DNA of 64,000 bases from positions 62,001-126,000 of the forward strand of contig NZ_FLKM01000007.1 of the NCBI RefSeq assembly GCF_900086585.1, given 5' to 3'. The position numbers and the translations under genes are program-made. The stretch comes from Emergencia timonensis (lineage in GTDB: Bacteria; Bacillota; Clostridia; Peptostreptococcales; Anaerovoracaceae). A model generated the notes under the pieces. The model was not told where the DNA came from and did not search any database. It saw only the letters and a list, made by a program, of their open reading frames with translations. This document shows, piece by piece, positions 55,624-63,819 of this stretch. Within the stretch, counting starts at the first letter, position 1; each line of letters begins with the position of its first letter.

Positions 55624-55639
55624 CGTTGCAGAAGCAACG
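55624..55639. promoter_or_regulatory. palindromic operator between Crp/Fnr and ferredoxin genes
   Basis: CGTTGC-AGAA-GCAACG is a perfect 6+4+6 palindrome of the size bound by Crp/Fnr dimers, 14 bp before the regulator's ATG. It suggests autoregulation and control of the divergent ferredoxin gene. Confidence 0.6.
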
Positions 55640-55707
55640 GAAATATATTTTCTATTGTATTATACTCATGCTATAAAAGTCAAGAAGAACCCTTTAGGAG
55701 GCAAAAA

Positions 55708-56406
55708 ATGATTAGAAGAATTATACACATAGACGAAAAAAAATGCAACGGCTGCGGTGCATGTGCAGCGGCCTGTCACGAAGGCGCCATCGGCATGGTG
55801 AACGGTAAAGCAACGCTGCTGCGGGACGATTACTGCGACGGCCTGGGCGATTGCCTGCCAACCTGTCCAACTGACGCCATCACCTTCGTAGAGAGAGAAG
55901 CAGCCGCTTATGACGAAGCGGCCGTGAAGGCAAATATGGCAGCAAAAGCGCTGACACAAGAACTGCCTTGCGGCTGTCCCGGATCAGCGGCAAAGGCTCT
56001 GCATCCACAAGCTGTATCAGAGTCCAAGCAGGAAATGCCGTCACAGTTAGGAAACTGGCCGGTTCAAATCAAGCTGGCACCGCCGAGAGCCGGATATTTT
56101 GACGGCGCAGATCTTCTCATAGCCGCTGACTGTACAGCTTATGCCTACGCCGCTTTCCATCAGGATTTCATCGCAGGCCGCGTCACTTTGATCGGATGTC
56201 CAAAGCTGGATAGTGTGGATTATGCCGATAAGCTGACTGAACTCTTTCGTGAAAACGACATCTGCTCTGTTACCGTAACTCGCATGGAGGTTCCTTGCTG
56301 CGGCGGCTTGGAAATGGCAGTAAAGCGCGCGGCAGAAGCGTGCGGCAAAAACCTTGACCTTCGGGTAGTGACTATTTCGACAGATGGTGGTATAATGATT
56401 CCATGA
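55708..56406 (+). CDS. 4Fe-4S ferredoxin-domain protein
   Basis: A 232-residue protein. The N-terminal ferredoxin domain has CNGCGACAAACHEGA and CDGLGDCLPTCPTDAI, i.e. two 4Fe-4S sites. After a linker with CGCPG, a C-terminal domain carries CCGGLEMAVKRA. Proteins of this build often sit next to hybrid-cluster-protein genes. TTTAGGAGG precedes the ATG. The last codons and the stop lie within the first unit of the downstream 91-bp repeat, so the repeat has reshaped its C-terminus (GGIMIP). Confidence 0.87.
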   Translation: MIRRIIHIDEKKCNGCGACAAACHEGAIGMVNGKATLLRDDYCDGLGDCLPTCPTDAITFVEREAAAYDEAAVKANMAAKALTQELPCGCPGSAAKALHPQAVSESKQEMPSQLGNWPVQIKLAPPRAGYFDGADLLIAADCTAYAYAAFHQDFIAGRVTLIGCPKLDSVDYADKLTELFRENDICSVTVTRMEVPCCGGLEMAVKRAAEACGKNLDLRVVTISTDGGIMIP

Positions 56407-56765
56407 TCTTAGCGACTTTGTCGTAAGGTAGGAATCATTGAATCATGACGTTCGATTGGGTTTCCAAAGGTATCGTCATGGTATAATAATTCCATGATCT
56501 TACCGGCTTTGTCGTAAGGTTGGAATCATTGAATCATGACGTTCGATTGGGTTTTCAAAGGTATCGTCATGGTATAATAATTCCATGATCTTACCGGCTT
56601 TGTCGTAAGGTTGGAATCATTGAATCATGACGTTCGATTGGGTTTTCAAAGGTATCGTCATGGTATAATAATTCCATAATCTTACCGACTTTGTCATAAG
56701 GTAGGAATCATTGAATCATGTGCCGCAATTCCATTTTCGGAGGTATGCACATGGTATATTTAGAT
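56392..56765 (+). repeat. 91-bp tandem promoter-like double-hairpin array, four units
   Basis: The word CCATGATCTT (or variant) recurs at 56401, 56492, 56583 and 56674, an exact 91-bp period. Each unit holds GGAATCATTGAATCATGACG and its imperfect complement ending in GGTATAATAATTCC, plus a CTTAC...GTAAG hairpin. The extended -10 TGGTATAAT points at the kinase gene 30 bp beyond the array; the last unit has diverged to TGGTATATT. It starts inside the ferredoxin gene's last codons. Confidence 0.92.
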
Positions 56766-56795
56766 AGTCACTTTAAGAAAAGGTCGTAATTATCA

Positions 56796-57692
56796 ATGAA
56801 GAAAATTTTGCTCATCGGTTCTACCGTAGCCGACATCATCATCAATCTGGATCATCTGCCCACCACGTCTGCAGACGTTAACATCGTTTCACAGGAGATG
56901 TCTCTAGGCGGCTGCGCATACAACGTTTCCAACATGATTCATCTCTTCGAGGTTCCTTACAGACTGTTTTCACCTGTCGGTACAGGACTCTACGGAGATT
57001 TTGTCAGAAATCAACTGGCAGCCAAGGGGTTAGCGTCCCCCATGCCGACGCCTGATCAGGCCAACGGCTGCTGCTACTGCTTTGTCGAAGAAGGCGGCGA
57101 AAGAACCTTTGTCTGTGATCACGGCGCCGAATATCTCTTTTATAAAGAATGGTTTGATACGCTTAAGATGGAAAAAGTCAGCAGCATTTATATCTGCGGA
57201 TTGGAAATTGAGGATAAAACCGGTGGCACCATTGTGGACTTTCTCGAGGCAAACAGCAGCATTCCGCTATTCTTTGCACCAGGACCGCGTATCTGCTTCA
57301 TCGAACGGACTTTGGTAGATAGAATCTTTGCTCTGCACCCTATTGTACATCTCAATGAGGACGAGCTCTGCGGATTTACTGGAGCAGCTACACTGGAAGA
57401 AGGAGCCAAGGCGCTGTATGCTCTGACGGAAAATATGGTCATCGTGACTCACGGTGCCGAAGGCGCTTATTACTACGATGGAGACGAGTTTATTCACGTG
57501 CCGCCAGTCAAAGCAGAGAAGGTGGTCGATACCATTGGCGCAGGGGATTCCCATATTGGCACTGTCATGGCCTGTCTGGCAAAGGGCCGCACACCATATG
57601 AGGCCATCAAAACAGCCAACGCCGTCTCTTCCCTAGTAGTAGGCAAGAAAGGCGCAACACTCAGCAAAGATGAATTGACAATTACAATATAG
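56796..57692 (+). CDS. PfkB-family carbohydrate/nucleoside kinase
   Basis: A 298-residue kinase: N-terminal SLGGCAYNVSNMIHLF (substrate-binding glycines), the conserved Asn-Glu region VHLNEDELCGFTGA, VTHGAEGAYYY, and the C-terminal signature DTIGAGDSHIGTVMACLAKG with catalytic Asp. It phosphorylates a sugar or nucleoside; the specific substrate is not evident. Its upstream region is the 91-bp repeat array, which seems to be its promoter. Confidence 0.9.
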   Translation: MKKILLIGSTVADIIINLDHLPTTSADVNIVSQEMSLGGCAYNVSNMIHLFEVPYRLFSPVGTGLYGDFVRNQLAAKGLASPMPTPDQANGCCYCFVEEGGERTFVCDHGAEYLFYKEWFDTLKMEKVSSIYICGLEIEDKTGGTIVDFLEANSSIPLFFAPGPRICFIERTLVDRIFALHPIVHLNEDELCGFTGAATLEEGAKALYALTENMVIVTHGAEGAYYYDGDEFIHVPPVKAEKVVDTIGAGDSHIGTVMACLAKGRTPYEAIKTANAVSSLVVGKKGATLSKDELTITI

Positions 57693-57777
57693 AGCAGCAA
57701 TGTACCTGCATAACTGGACTGATCCCGTCTGGTCATGCGGGTATTTTTATGCACTTATATTTATAAAAATTTTTGAT

Positions 57778-57854
57778 GAAATGGTATTTTTTTGATATAA
57801 TTAAAAAATTTTCATACTTTATAACATGAGCAATGACTGCATGAGTACCATTTC
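57778..57854. promoter_or_regulatory. long-spaced inverted repeat upstream of sigma-54 promoter
   Basis: GAAATGGTA (57778-57786) and TACCATTTC (57846-57854) are perfect 9-bp complements, 59 bp apart, just upstream of the -24/-12 element. They may be paired half-sites for an enhancer-binding protein. Confidence 0.35.
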
Positions 57855-57868
57855 CAATATTCTGAAAA

Positions 57869-57884
57869 TGGCACAACTCTTGCA
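57869..57884 (+). promoter_or_regulatory. sigma-54 (-24/-12) promoter of the amidohydrolase-brnQ operon
   Basis: TGGCACAACTCTTGCA matches TGGCAC-N5-TTGCA perfectly. Transcription would begin about 57895, about 25 nt before the ATG. Confidence 0.92.
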
Positions 57885-57919
57885 ATACTTTCGTGTGTGA
57901 AAGGAGCGTGAAAAATAAC

Positions 57920-59527
57920 ATGAGCGCAAACAAAAAGACGGTCTATGTAAATGCTAAAATATTTACATCCGACGATCACAATTTATACGCCGACGCGATG
58001 GCAGTGGAAAACGGTATTATTACATGGGTGGGCAAAGAAACCGAAATGCCCGCTGATTATTCTGAAAAAATTGATTTAGAGGGTAAACGCGTCTTACCTG
58101 GTTTCGTTGATGCACATATGCACCCGATTATGCTTGCTGATTACAGTAAGAAAATTTCGGCTCTGCCTCCTAATGTAAACTCTCTCGCTGATCTGGCAGC
58201 CAGAATCCGTGAAGTCAGAGAGCAGCAGGCAGCTGACCAATGGATTGAAGGCTGGGGCTACGATGAAGGCAAGCTGGCAGAGAAACGTTCGCCAAACAGG
58301 TATGATCTGGACGAAGGCTGCAGCGACGCACCGGTTTCTATCATTCGTACCTGCGGACACATCAGATGTGTCAACAGCAAAGCCTTAGAACTAGCCGGCA
58401 TCACCAAAGACACCCCTGACCCTCAGGGCGGTAAAATCGACCGCGATGAAAATGGGGAACCGACTGGCGTGCTGCGTGAAAACGCCAGAAACCTGGTAAC
58501 GCCTTATATGCCTGATCTGACCTTTGATCAGACCATCGATCAGCTGCTGGATCTGGGCAACCTGTTGTCCTCTCAAGGTGTCACATCTATCAGTGACATG
58601 GGACTTTTAGATAGTAATGACCCTTATGTTTACTATACGAAAGCCGTTGAAAAGGGCTTTAAGCAGAAGGTGAGCATCTACTATATGTGGGACAATTTTA
58701 TGGGTGACGACAGCTTTAAGATTACAAAAGAACAGTTTAATAAGGATCAGCAGATTCATTCTGCCGGCCTGAAAATCATCGGTGACGGCAGCGTTTCCGG
58801 CAGAACAGCCTGGATGAACGAACCGTATCTGGGAACGACTGATGATTACGGCATCTCCGTCTGTTCCGATGAAGTCATGGAAACAGCCATTGCTTTCTGC
58901 AAAGAAAACCGCTGTCAGCTTTCCATGCATGCCATGGGCGGCCAGACCATCGATAGAATTGTAGATAGAGCTTACATAGAAGAAAAATGGACTGACGACG
59001 ATACGCCGTATCTGCGTTTAGAACATGTAACGGAACCGTCCGATCAGGCGATTGCAAAAACAGTAGAAAAGGGCTTCGGATTTGCCACGCAGCCGATCTT
59101 CCTCTACTGTGAAATAGAAAGTTATCTTACAAATCTGGGACCAGAGAGAACAAAGACGACCTATCCAGTCAAGAAAATGTTGGATGCGGGTGTTCTGCTC
59201 TGCTTCTCCACAGACGCGCCTGCTACCTCTTGGGCAGTGCCGTCCGATCCGTTCCCATGCATCAAAGCTGCCGTAACCAGAAAGGCTTACGACGGCACAG
59301 ACTGCGGTCAGGATCAGAAAGTCGATATCGAAACCGCCATCAAGCTCTATACAAAGAGCGGAGCAAAGGTTTCCGGACTCCAAGGCGTCGGTGAATTAAA
59401 ACCTGGATATCATGCAGATTTTATCGTATTGAGTGACGATATACTGGCTGTGTCTCCTGAAGAAATTGATAAAGTAAACGTAGAGAAAACTTATATCTCT
59501 GGCGAAATGATCTATGAAAGGAACTAA
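57920..59527 (+). CDS. YtcJ-like amidohydrolase
   Basis: A 535-residue metal-dependent amidohydrolase of the Amidohydro_3/YtcJ group. The N-terminal beta domain (VYVNAKIFTSD) leads to the metal HxH in LPGFVDAHMHPIML; later come KIIGDGSVSGRTAWM, QLSMHAMGGQTIDR, RLEHVT and the Asp in LCFSTDAPATSW. It should split an amide or N-acyl amino acid. GGAG lies 13 bases before the ATG; a GTG four codons upstream is too close to it. It is followed 3 bp later by brnQ, so a branched-chain amino-acid conjugate is a plausible substrate. Confidence 0.88.
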   Translation: MSANKKTVYVNAKIFTSDDHNLYADAMAVENGIITWVGKETEMPADYSEKIDLEGKRVLPGFVDAHMHPIMLADYSKKISALPPNVNSLADLAARIREVREQQAADQWIEGWGYDEGKLAEKRSPNRYDLDEGCSDAPVSIIRTCGHIRCVNSKALELAGITKDTPDPQGGKIDRDENGEPTGVLRENARNLVTPYMPDLTFDQTIDQLLDLGNLLSSQGVTSISDMGLLDSNDPYVYYTKAVEKGFKQKVSIYYMWDNFMGDDSFKITKEQFNKDQQIHSAGLKIIGDGSVSGRTAWMNEPYLGTTDDYGISVCSDEVMETAIAFCKENRCQLSMHAMGGQTIDRIVDRAYIEEKWTDDDTPYLRLEHVTEPSDQAIAKTVEKGFGFATQPIFLYCEIESYLTNLGPERTKTTYPVKKMLDAGVLLCFSTDAPATSWAVPSDPFPCIKAAVTRKAYDGTDCGQDQKVDIETAIKLYTKSGAKVSGLQGVGELKPGYHADFIVLSDDILAVSPEEIDKVNVEKTYISGEMIYERN

Positions 59528-59530
59528 CAT

Positions 59531-60913
59531 ATGAATACAAAGAAAAATGTTTTTAAAGATAGTTTAGTAATAGGGTTCGCCATGTTTGCCGTTTTCTTCG
59601 GCGCAGGCAACTTGGTATTCCCTCCTCAAATCGGATTGGTATCTGGCTCATCAGTCTTTCCAGCCATCATCGGTCTGACCTTATCTGGTATTTTATTCCC
59701 AATGCTGGCGGTAGCCGCCGTCGGCAACGTGGGGACAAATCTGGAAGATATCTGCCGTCACGCTCATGCAAAGCTGCACCTGGCTTTCATGGCTGTGGCA
59801 ATCCTGGGCGTGGTCTTCGGAACGATTCCAAGATGCGGCGGCGTCGCTTACGAAATCGGGCTCTGCGGCATCTTCCCTTCGATTCAGTCCACAGCCGTAA
59901 AATGGGCATTTCTGCTGGTCTTCTTTGGCATCTCTTTCTTGCTCGCCAGCAGTAAGTCCAGCGTCATGGACAATATCGGGAAATTCATTACGCCGATTCT
60001 CTTGATCTGCCTGTTGATCATTGTCGTACTGACCATCGTCAATCCGATTGGCAGTCCGAAAGGCGGCGTAGTCGAAAATTCCTTCAGCAATGCCTTCCTG
60101 ACTGCCATCAATACCGGCGACGTGGGAACGGGCATCCTCTGCGGCGGAATCTTCATCGCAACGCTCAATTCAAAAGGCTACAAGCCTGGTAAAGAGCAGA
60201 AAAAGATTCTGTTCAACGTCATCGTGGTAGCTTTCATCATCCTGTTTATCGTATACGCAGGACTCTGCTACCTGGGTTCCACAGGAACAGATCTCTTCGC
60301 TCCTGACACAGACAACACCGTACTGCTAGTAGGTCTGATCAGAAAACTGGCAGGCTACACCGGTATCGTCGTACTGTCTCTGGCCATCATCTTTGCCTGC
60401 TTCACCACTGCAGCCGGCATGATTGCCACTGCTGCAGACTGGGTGGTTATGCTGTCAAAAGAGAAGGTTCCATATAAACTGGCTGCTCTGCTTTTAGCTG
60501 TGGCTATTATGTTGGTAGCATCTACAGGCGTAAGCTTCGTCATCAAGCTGTCCGGCCCGCTATTTATGCTGCTGTTCCCGATGTGTATCGCCTTGACCGT
60601 TCTGGGTGTCTTCAAGAAGTTCATCCCTAACGATGGCGCATGGAAGGGCGCGGTCCTGATGGCTATCATCGTCGGCTTTTACCAGGCTTACAGCGTGGCC
60701 ATCGCCAATGGATTAATTCCAGCCGGCCCTGCTTTCATCGACAATATCTTCAACGCCATTCCGCTATCTCAGTACGGCCTGACTTGGCTGGTGCCTTGTT
60801 TGGTCGGCGGCGTCGTCGGCGCCATCATCTGGAAGGCTCTTGGCAAAGAGAGCATCGTAGATGAAATCGACAAGATTATTGCGGAAGAAAATGCAGAAAG
60901 CGTTAGTGCGTAA
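59531..60913 (+). CDS. brnQ: branched-chain amino-acid Na+ symporter, BrnQ family
   Basis: A 460-residue carrier with about 12 membrane segments. VFFGAGNLVFPPQIGL near the N-terminus and GTIPRCGGVAYEIG are LIVCS (BrnQ) family features. It imports Leu, Ile and Val with Na+, or exports the amino acid released by the co-transcribed amidohydrolase. It shares the sigma-54 promoter upstream of the amidohydrolase. Confidence 0.93.
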   Translation: MNTKKNVFKDSLVIGFAMFAVFFGAGNLVFPPQIGLVSGSSVFPAIIGLTLSGILFPMLAVAAVGNVGTNLEDICRHAHAKLHLAFMAVAILGVVFGTIPRCGGVAYEIGLCGIFPSIQSTAVKWAFLLVFFGISFLLASSKSSVMDNIGKFITPILLICLLIIVVLTIVNPIGSPKGGVVENSFSNAFLTAINTGDVGTGILCGGIFIATLNSKGYKPGKEQKKILFNVIVVAFIILFIVYAGLCYLGSTGTDLFAPDTDNTVLLVGLIRKLAGYTGIVVLSLAIIFACFTTAAGMIATAADWVVMLSKEKVPYKLAALLLAVAIMLVASTGVSFVIKLSGPLFMLLFPMCIALTVLGVFKKFIPNDGAWKGAVLMAIIVGFYQAYSVAIANGLIPAGPAFIDNIFNAIPLSQYGLTWLVPCLVGGVVGAIIWKALGKESIVDEIDKIIAEENAESVSA

Positions 60914-60930
60914 ACTGCTTAGGCCGCGCA

Positions 60931-61035
60931 CTGCGAGATTGCTAGCTAGCGCGCTGCGAGGTCTTGAAGAGACAACATGAGGTTACGTTCTGCGAGGCTT
61001 CGAGGAAGACAGCTTGAGGTTACGCTCCGCGAGGC
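60931..61035. repeat. degenerate 37-bp direct repeats after brnQ
   Basis: GAGGTTACG at 60979 and 61016 and variants of CTGCGAGG at about 60936, 60955, 60993 and 61029 define about three degenerate copies of roughly 37 bp. No coding or known regulatory role is visible. Confidence 0.55.
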
Positions 61036-61093
61036 TGGGTTAAGCTAACTTAGTAATCTAATAAACTCCTAGAAATTATAATAACGAATCAAA

Positions 61094-61134
61094 GGAGGAA
61101 GGGCCGGTGGAGAATTTCCACCGGCCCTTCCTCC
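61094..61134 (+). terminator. very stable terminator of the amidohydrolase-brnQ operon
   Basis: A perfect 18-bp stem starting GGAGGAAGGGCC with a GAATT loop, then AGTTTTATC. The U-tract is short, but the stem is the strongest in the window. It may also serve the convergent minus-strand gene. Confidence 0.85.
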
Positions 61135-61199
61135 AGTTTTATCTTATTTACATAACAGATATCTACTCAGCTTATGTATCTGATGCGATGGGCCTCCAT

Positions 61200-61673
61200 T
61201 TAAGGAAAGACAAACCCCTGCACAGCCCTCGTCAAATCCAATTCCGTTCCTCTCCAATTCGCTGTGTATTTCTCATCATAGTGAATCCACAGAATTTTGT
61301 TGAAAGAATACTTAAAAGTGCCGATCACTTTGCCATCCTCATAAGCATGCAGCTTGTTTCCCTCTTTTTCTGCCCTGAATATCTTGTTTTCATCAAAGCT
61401 GTAAACCCAACATCCCTTTGAAATATCAACATCGCTTTCCTTTGCGCATTTCACCAGCGACTCATGTTTGGTATCAACATCAATAGAGAGCAAAAAATCC
61501 GTTGGATAAATAGGATCCGCTGGCTGCTTATTTTCTATCGTGAAAGATCCATATAGCGGGTCATCTGACAAATACGTTTCTTTTTGAGACACATGATAAA
61601 TAATCAAAAGCACAGCGATTACCATTATCACTACCGAAAGCATAATTAATATTTTTTTGTTTTTTTTACTCAT
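61200..61673 (-). CDS. membrane-anchored protein of unknown function
   Basis: A 157-residue protein with one N-terminal membrane helix (KILIMLSVVIMVIAVLLIIYHV) and an extracytoplasmic domain with two cysteines (LVKCAKE, GCWVYSF). No family is recognised. A TTGACG-N17-TATACT promoter lies about 190 bp upstream, giving an unusually long leader. ATG at 61673 with AGAGGTG is used. Confidence 0.75.
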   Translation of the reverse strand: MSKKNKKILIMLSVVIMVIAVLLIIYHVSQKETYLSDDPLYGSFTIENKQPADPIYPTDFLLSIDVDTKHESLVKCAKESDVDISKGCWVYSFDENKIFRAEKEGNKLHAYEDGKVIGTFKYSFNKILWIHYDEKYTANWRGTELDLTRAVQGFVFP

Positions 61674-61861
61674 CGCAGTTACCACCTCTATGTCCCGCCT
61701 TAGCTGGCAGGCCTCTCACTATATAGAACAAACCTGAAAAGTGTTTTGTGACATCCATTAAAAATTTCTCGAATTTTTTCGCCATTCTCTGTCCATCGTT
61801 TTAATCCGTATTAAAGTCAGCGAGTAACAATATAACCATTATATCAGTTCTCTATATTTTC

Positions 61862-61890
61862 AGTATACTTTTACCACAGTCCCTCGTCAA
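61862..61890 (-). promoter_or_regulatory. promoter of the membrane-anchored protein gene
   Basis: On the minus strand TTGACG (61890-61885), 17 bp, TATACT (61867-61862). It implies a leader of about 180 nt, which includes CCTGCC/GGCGGG pairing near the ribosome site. The rest of the 310-bp gap holds only the terminator to its right. Confidence 0.6.
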
Positions 61891-61930
61891 CGAATGCTCT
61901 GAAATTTAAGAATTCTTAAGAATTGATGCA

Positions 61931-61988
61931 AGCAAAAAGTGCCCGCCAGCAAACGTCCTGCATTTAACGTTCTGCTGGTTGACACTTC
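61931..61988 (-). terminator. terminator of the dynamin-like gene
   Basis: On the minus strand AAGTG...CACTT with inner CCAGCA/TGCTGG and ACG/CGT stems is followed by TTTTTGC. Confidence 0.75.
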
Positions 61989-61996
61989 GTATTCTC

Positions 61997-63229
61997 TTAT
62001 AATTCGTTCCTGATTTTTCTCAACTGCCTAGTCAGCTTATTGATATTATTGATTCTTCTAACCACGGTATAAGCGTTCTCTTCTCTATAAAGAAGAATCC
62101 GGTTTAGGGTACCAATCAAATCCTCGCAAAGCATCTCCACTTGTCTTAAAAACTCGCCTTTATCCATGGTAACCAATCCCGCTGGCAACTGGGTTATATC
62201 ATAATGGTATTCCATGCCAAATAAGGTCAGCACTTTTTCCGACAGTTGTAGCTTCATCTCGTTCAAGTGAATTTCAAAACCCGCCTCATAGCCAGCGGCC
62301 TTCTCTTTGATTGAGTCGACGGTCTTTGATATGGTCTCAAAACGCTGATCCAGTTCCTTATACTCCATATTCATAGCTTTCCAGTAAAAATCTAACTGTG
62401 TCAAAGCGCTGGTGATTGCGTCTTTCAATTTTTTCTCTGTGGATTCCTCCAAAATCTCTCTGGCAGATTTCTTGCAGTCTTTGATAATGAATTTCTTCAA
62501 TTCCTCCACACCTCTGCCGCTCTTTGCGCTGACTGGAAACATAGTAATTTCTTCTACTTCCATCATCTCGCACAACAACTTTTTGCAGTAGTCCACGTAT
62601 GCAGTCAAGTCGTTGTCGTCCACAATATCGGTCTTGTTAATAGCGAAATAAAATTTTCCGGCAAATTCTTTGGTGTTATGTAAAAAGTCGATTTCAATCT
62701 GATTAATTGGGCTGTCTACGGATAAAAGAAAAATTACGGCATCACTTTCTTTCATGTAGTGATAGGCCGTCTCAGTATTATTTTTATGAAAAGAGCCGAC
62801 TCCTGGTGTGTCCACAAAAGTCAACCCGTTCTTTAGAAACTTTGATGGAGTATGTAAAATAACGGACTCCACGCCTAGCTTGTTGTTGCTATTCTCCTGC
62901 TCACTGATGAACTCTGACAGGCGCGAAAATTCCACAGGCTCCACCACTCCATTTTGGTAATGGACCTCTGCTGCCCGTTTGCCGTAGACGACTTTTGTTA
63001 CCGCCGAAGTAACAGGCACAATTCCCACTGGCAAAACATCATCTTCCAAAATCGCATTAGCCAGAGTGCTTTTTCCCCGCTTAAACTGTCCTATCATCGA
63101 CACGGTAACATCCTGATTTTCTAATTTATCAATCAGCATTTTCACGTGCTGTGCCTGTCCGCTGCAGGCCTCATCACCTGAAAGAAGCTGGTATGTTTTC
63201 CTTGCTTGCTCTAATATATTGTTGTTCAT
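61997..63229 (-). CDS. dynamin-family GTPase (short form)
   Basis: A 410-residue GTPase: P-loop GQFKRGKST, switch I TSAVTKVVYG, G3 DTPGVGS and G4 NKTD, followed by a helical region. Bacterial dynamin-like proteins remodel or protect membranes. This one is shorter than most (commonly above 550 residues) and lacks an obvious membrane-binding paddle, so it may work with a partner. GAGAGGAATTAA precedes the ATG. A relic of the TATAAT hairpin unit (GGAACCATTGAA) lies about 35 bp upstream. Confidence 0.87.
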   Translation of the reverse strand: MNNNILEQARKTYQLLSGDEACSGQAQHVKMLIDKLENQDVTVSMIGQFKRGKSTLANAILEDDVLPVGIVPVTSAVTKVVYGKRAAEVHYQNGVVEPVEFSRLSEFISEQENSNNKLGVESVILHTPSKFLKNGLTFVDTPGVGSFHKNNTETAYHYMKESDAVIFLLSVDSPINQIEIDFLHNTKEFAGKFYFAINKTDIVDDNDLTAYVDYCKKLLCEMMEVEEITMFPVSAKSGRGVEELKKFIIKDCKKSAREILEESTEKKLKDAITSALTQLDFYWKAMNMEYKELDQRFETISKTVDSIKEKAAGYEAGFEIHLNEMKLQLSEKVLTLFGMEYHYDITQLPAGLVTMDKGEFLRQVEMLCEDLIGTLNRILLYREENAYTVVRRINNINKLTRQLRKIRNEL

Positions 63230-63537
63230 TTAATTCCTCTCCTAATCTGGAAATTCTTATATGTACCATTCAATGGTTCCTGCCATCTCACTACTTTCAT
63301 TAATTGCGGAATTATTATAACACAAGAAAATTCTATGGGCAAATTTTTATTGCTGATACAGCCTATTCACGATTCGTCTCTAACCGTCTGCAGCTAGCTT
63401 TCGCACATAATATGTGCAGAGCATTTTCAAGAGACAAGTGAACTGCGGGCTGTCGGGTTGCAACTTTACAAGAAAGCTGTCGACGCCTGTATGTAATCAG
63501 TTCCCTAGCCCCCATTGTTTTCCTACTAAACTAGTAG
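63230..63537. other. gene-free stretch upstream of the repeat array
   Basis: About 300 bp without a supported gene. It holds the repeat relic near 63265-63280 and a perfect palindrome GCACATA-A-TATGTGC (63404-63418). No RNA gene could be recognised. Confidence 0.4.
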
Positions 63538-63810
63538 TATAATGGTTCTACCATCTAACGGCGTTCTATCGGCGTTGCCGCACGGAAAGAACCATTGAAT
63601 CATGTGCCACGATTGTATTTTCAAAGGAATGCACATGGTATAATGGTTCTACCATCTAACGGCGTTCTATCGGCGTTGCCGCATGGAAAGAACCATTGAA
63701 TCATGTGCCACGATTGTATTTTCAAAGGAATGCACATGGTATAATGGTTCTACCATCTAACGGCGTTCTAACGGCGTTGCCGCATGGGAGCGTTCATTGA
63801 ATCATGAGAG
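63538..63810 (+). repeat. 101-bp tandem promoter-like double-hairpin array, about 2.7 units
   Basis: TATAATGGTTC recurs at 63538, 63639 and 63740, an exact 101-bp period. GAACCATTGAATCATGTGC and GCACATGGTATAATGGTTC are 19-nt arms with three mismatches. A second hairpin carries CGGC...GCCG. The last TGGTATAAT lies 75 bp before the Rrf2 start, in the right direction for its promoter. Confidence 0.92.
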
Positions 63811-63819
63811 GTGATAAAT

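Noticed and set aside
56392..56765. Possible CRISPR array
   Set aside because: The period is 91 bp with the whole unit conserved. There are no variable spacers and no cas genes nearby. The same applies to the 95- and 101-bp arrays.
57721..57748. Terminator after the PfkB kinase gene
   Set aside because: CCCG...CGGG followed by TATTTTTA is only a 4-bp stem, too weak to call.
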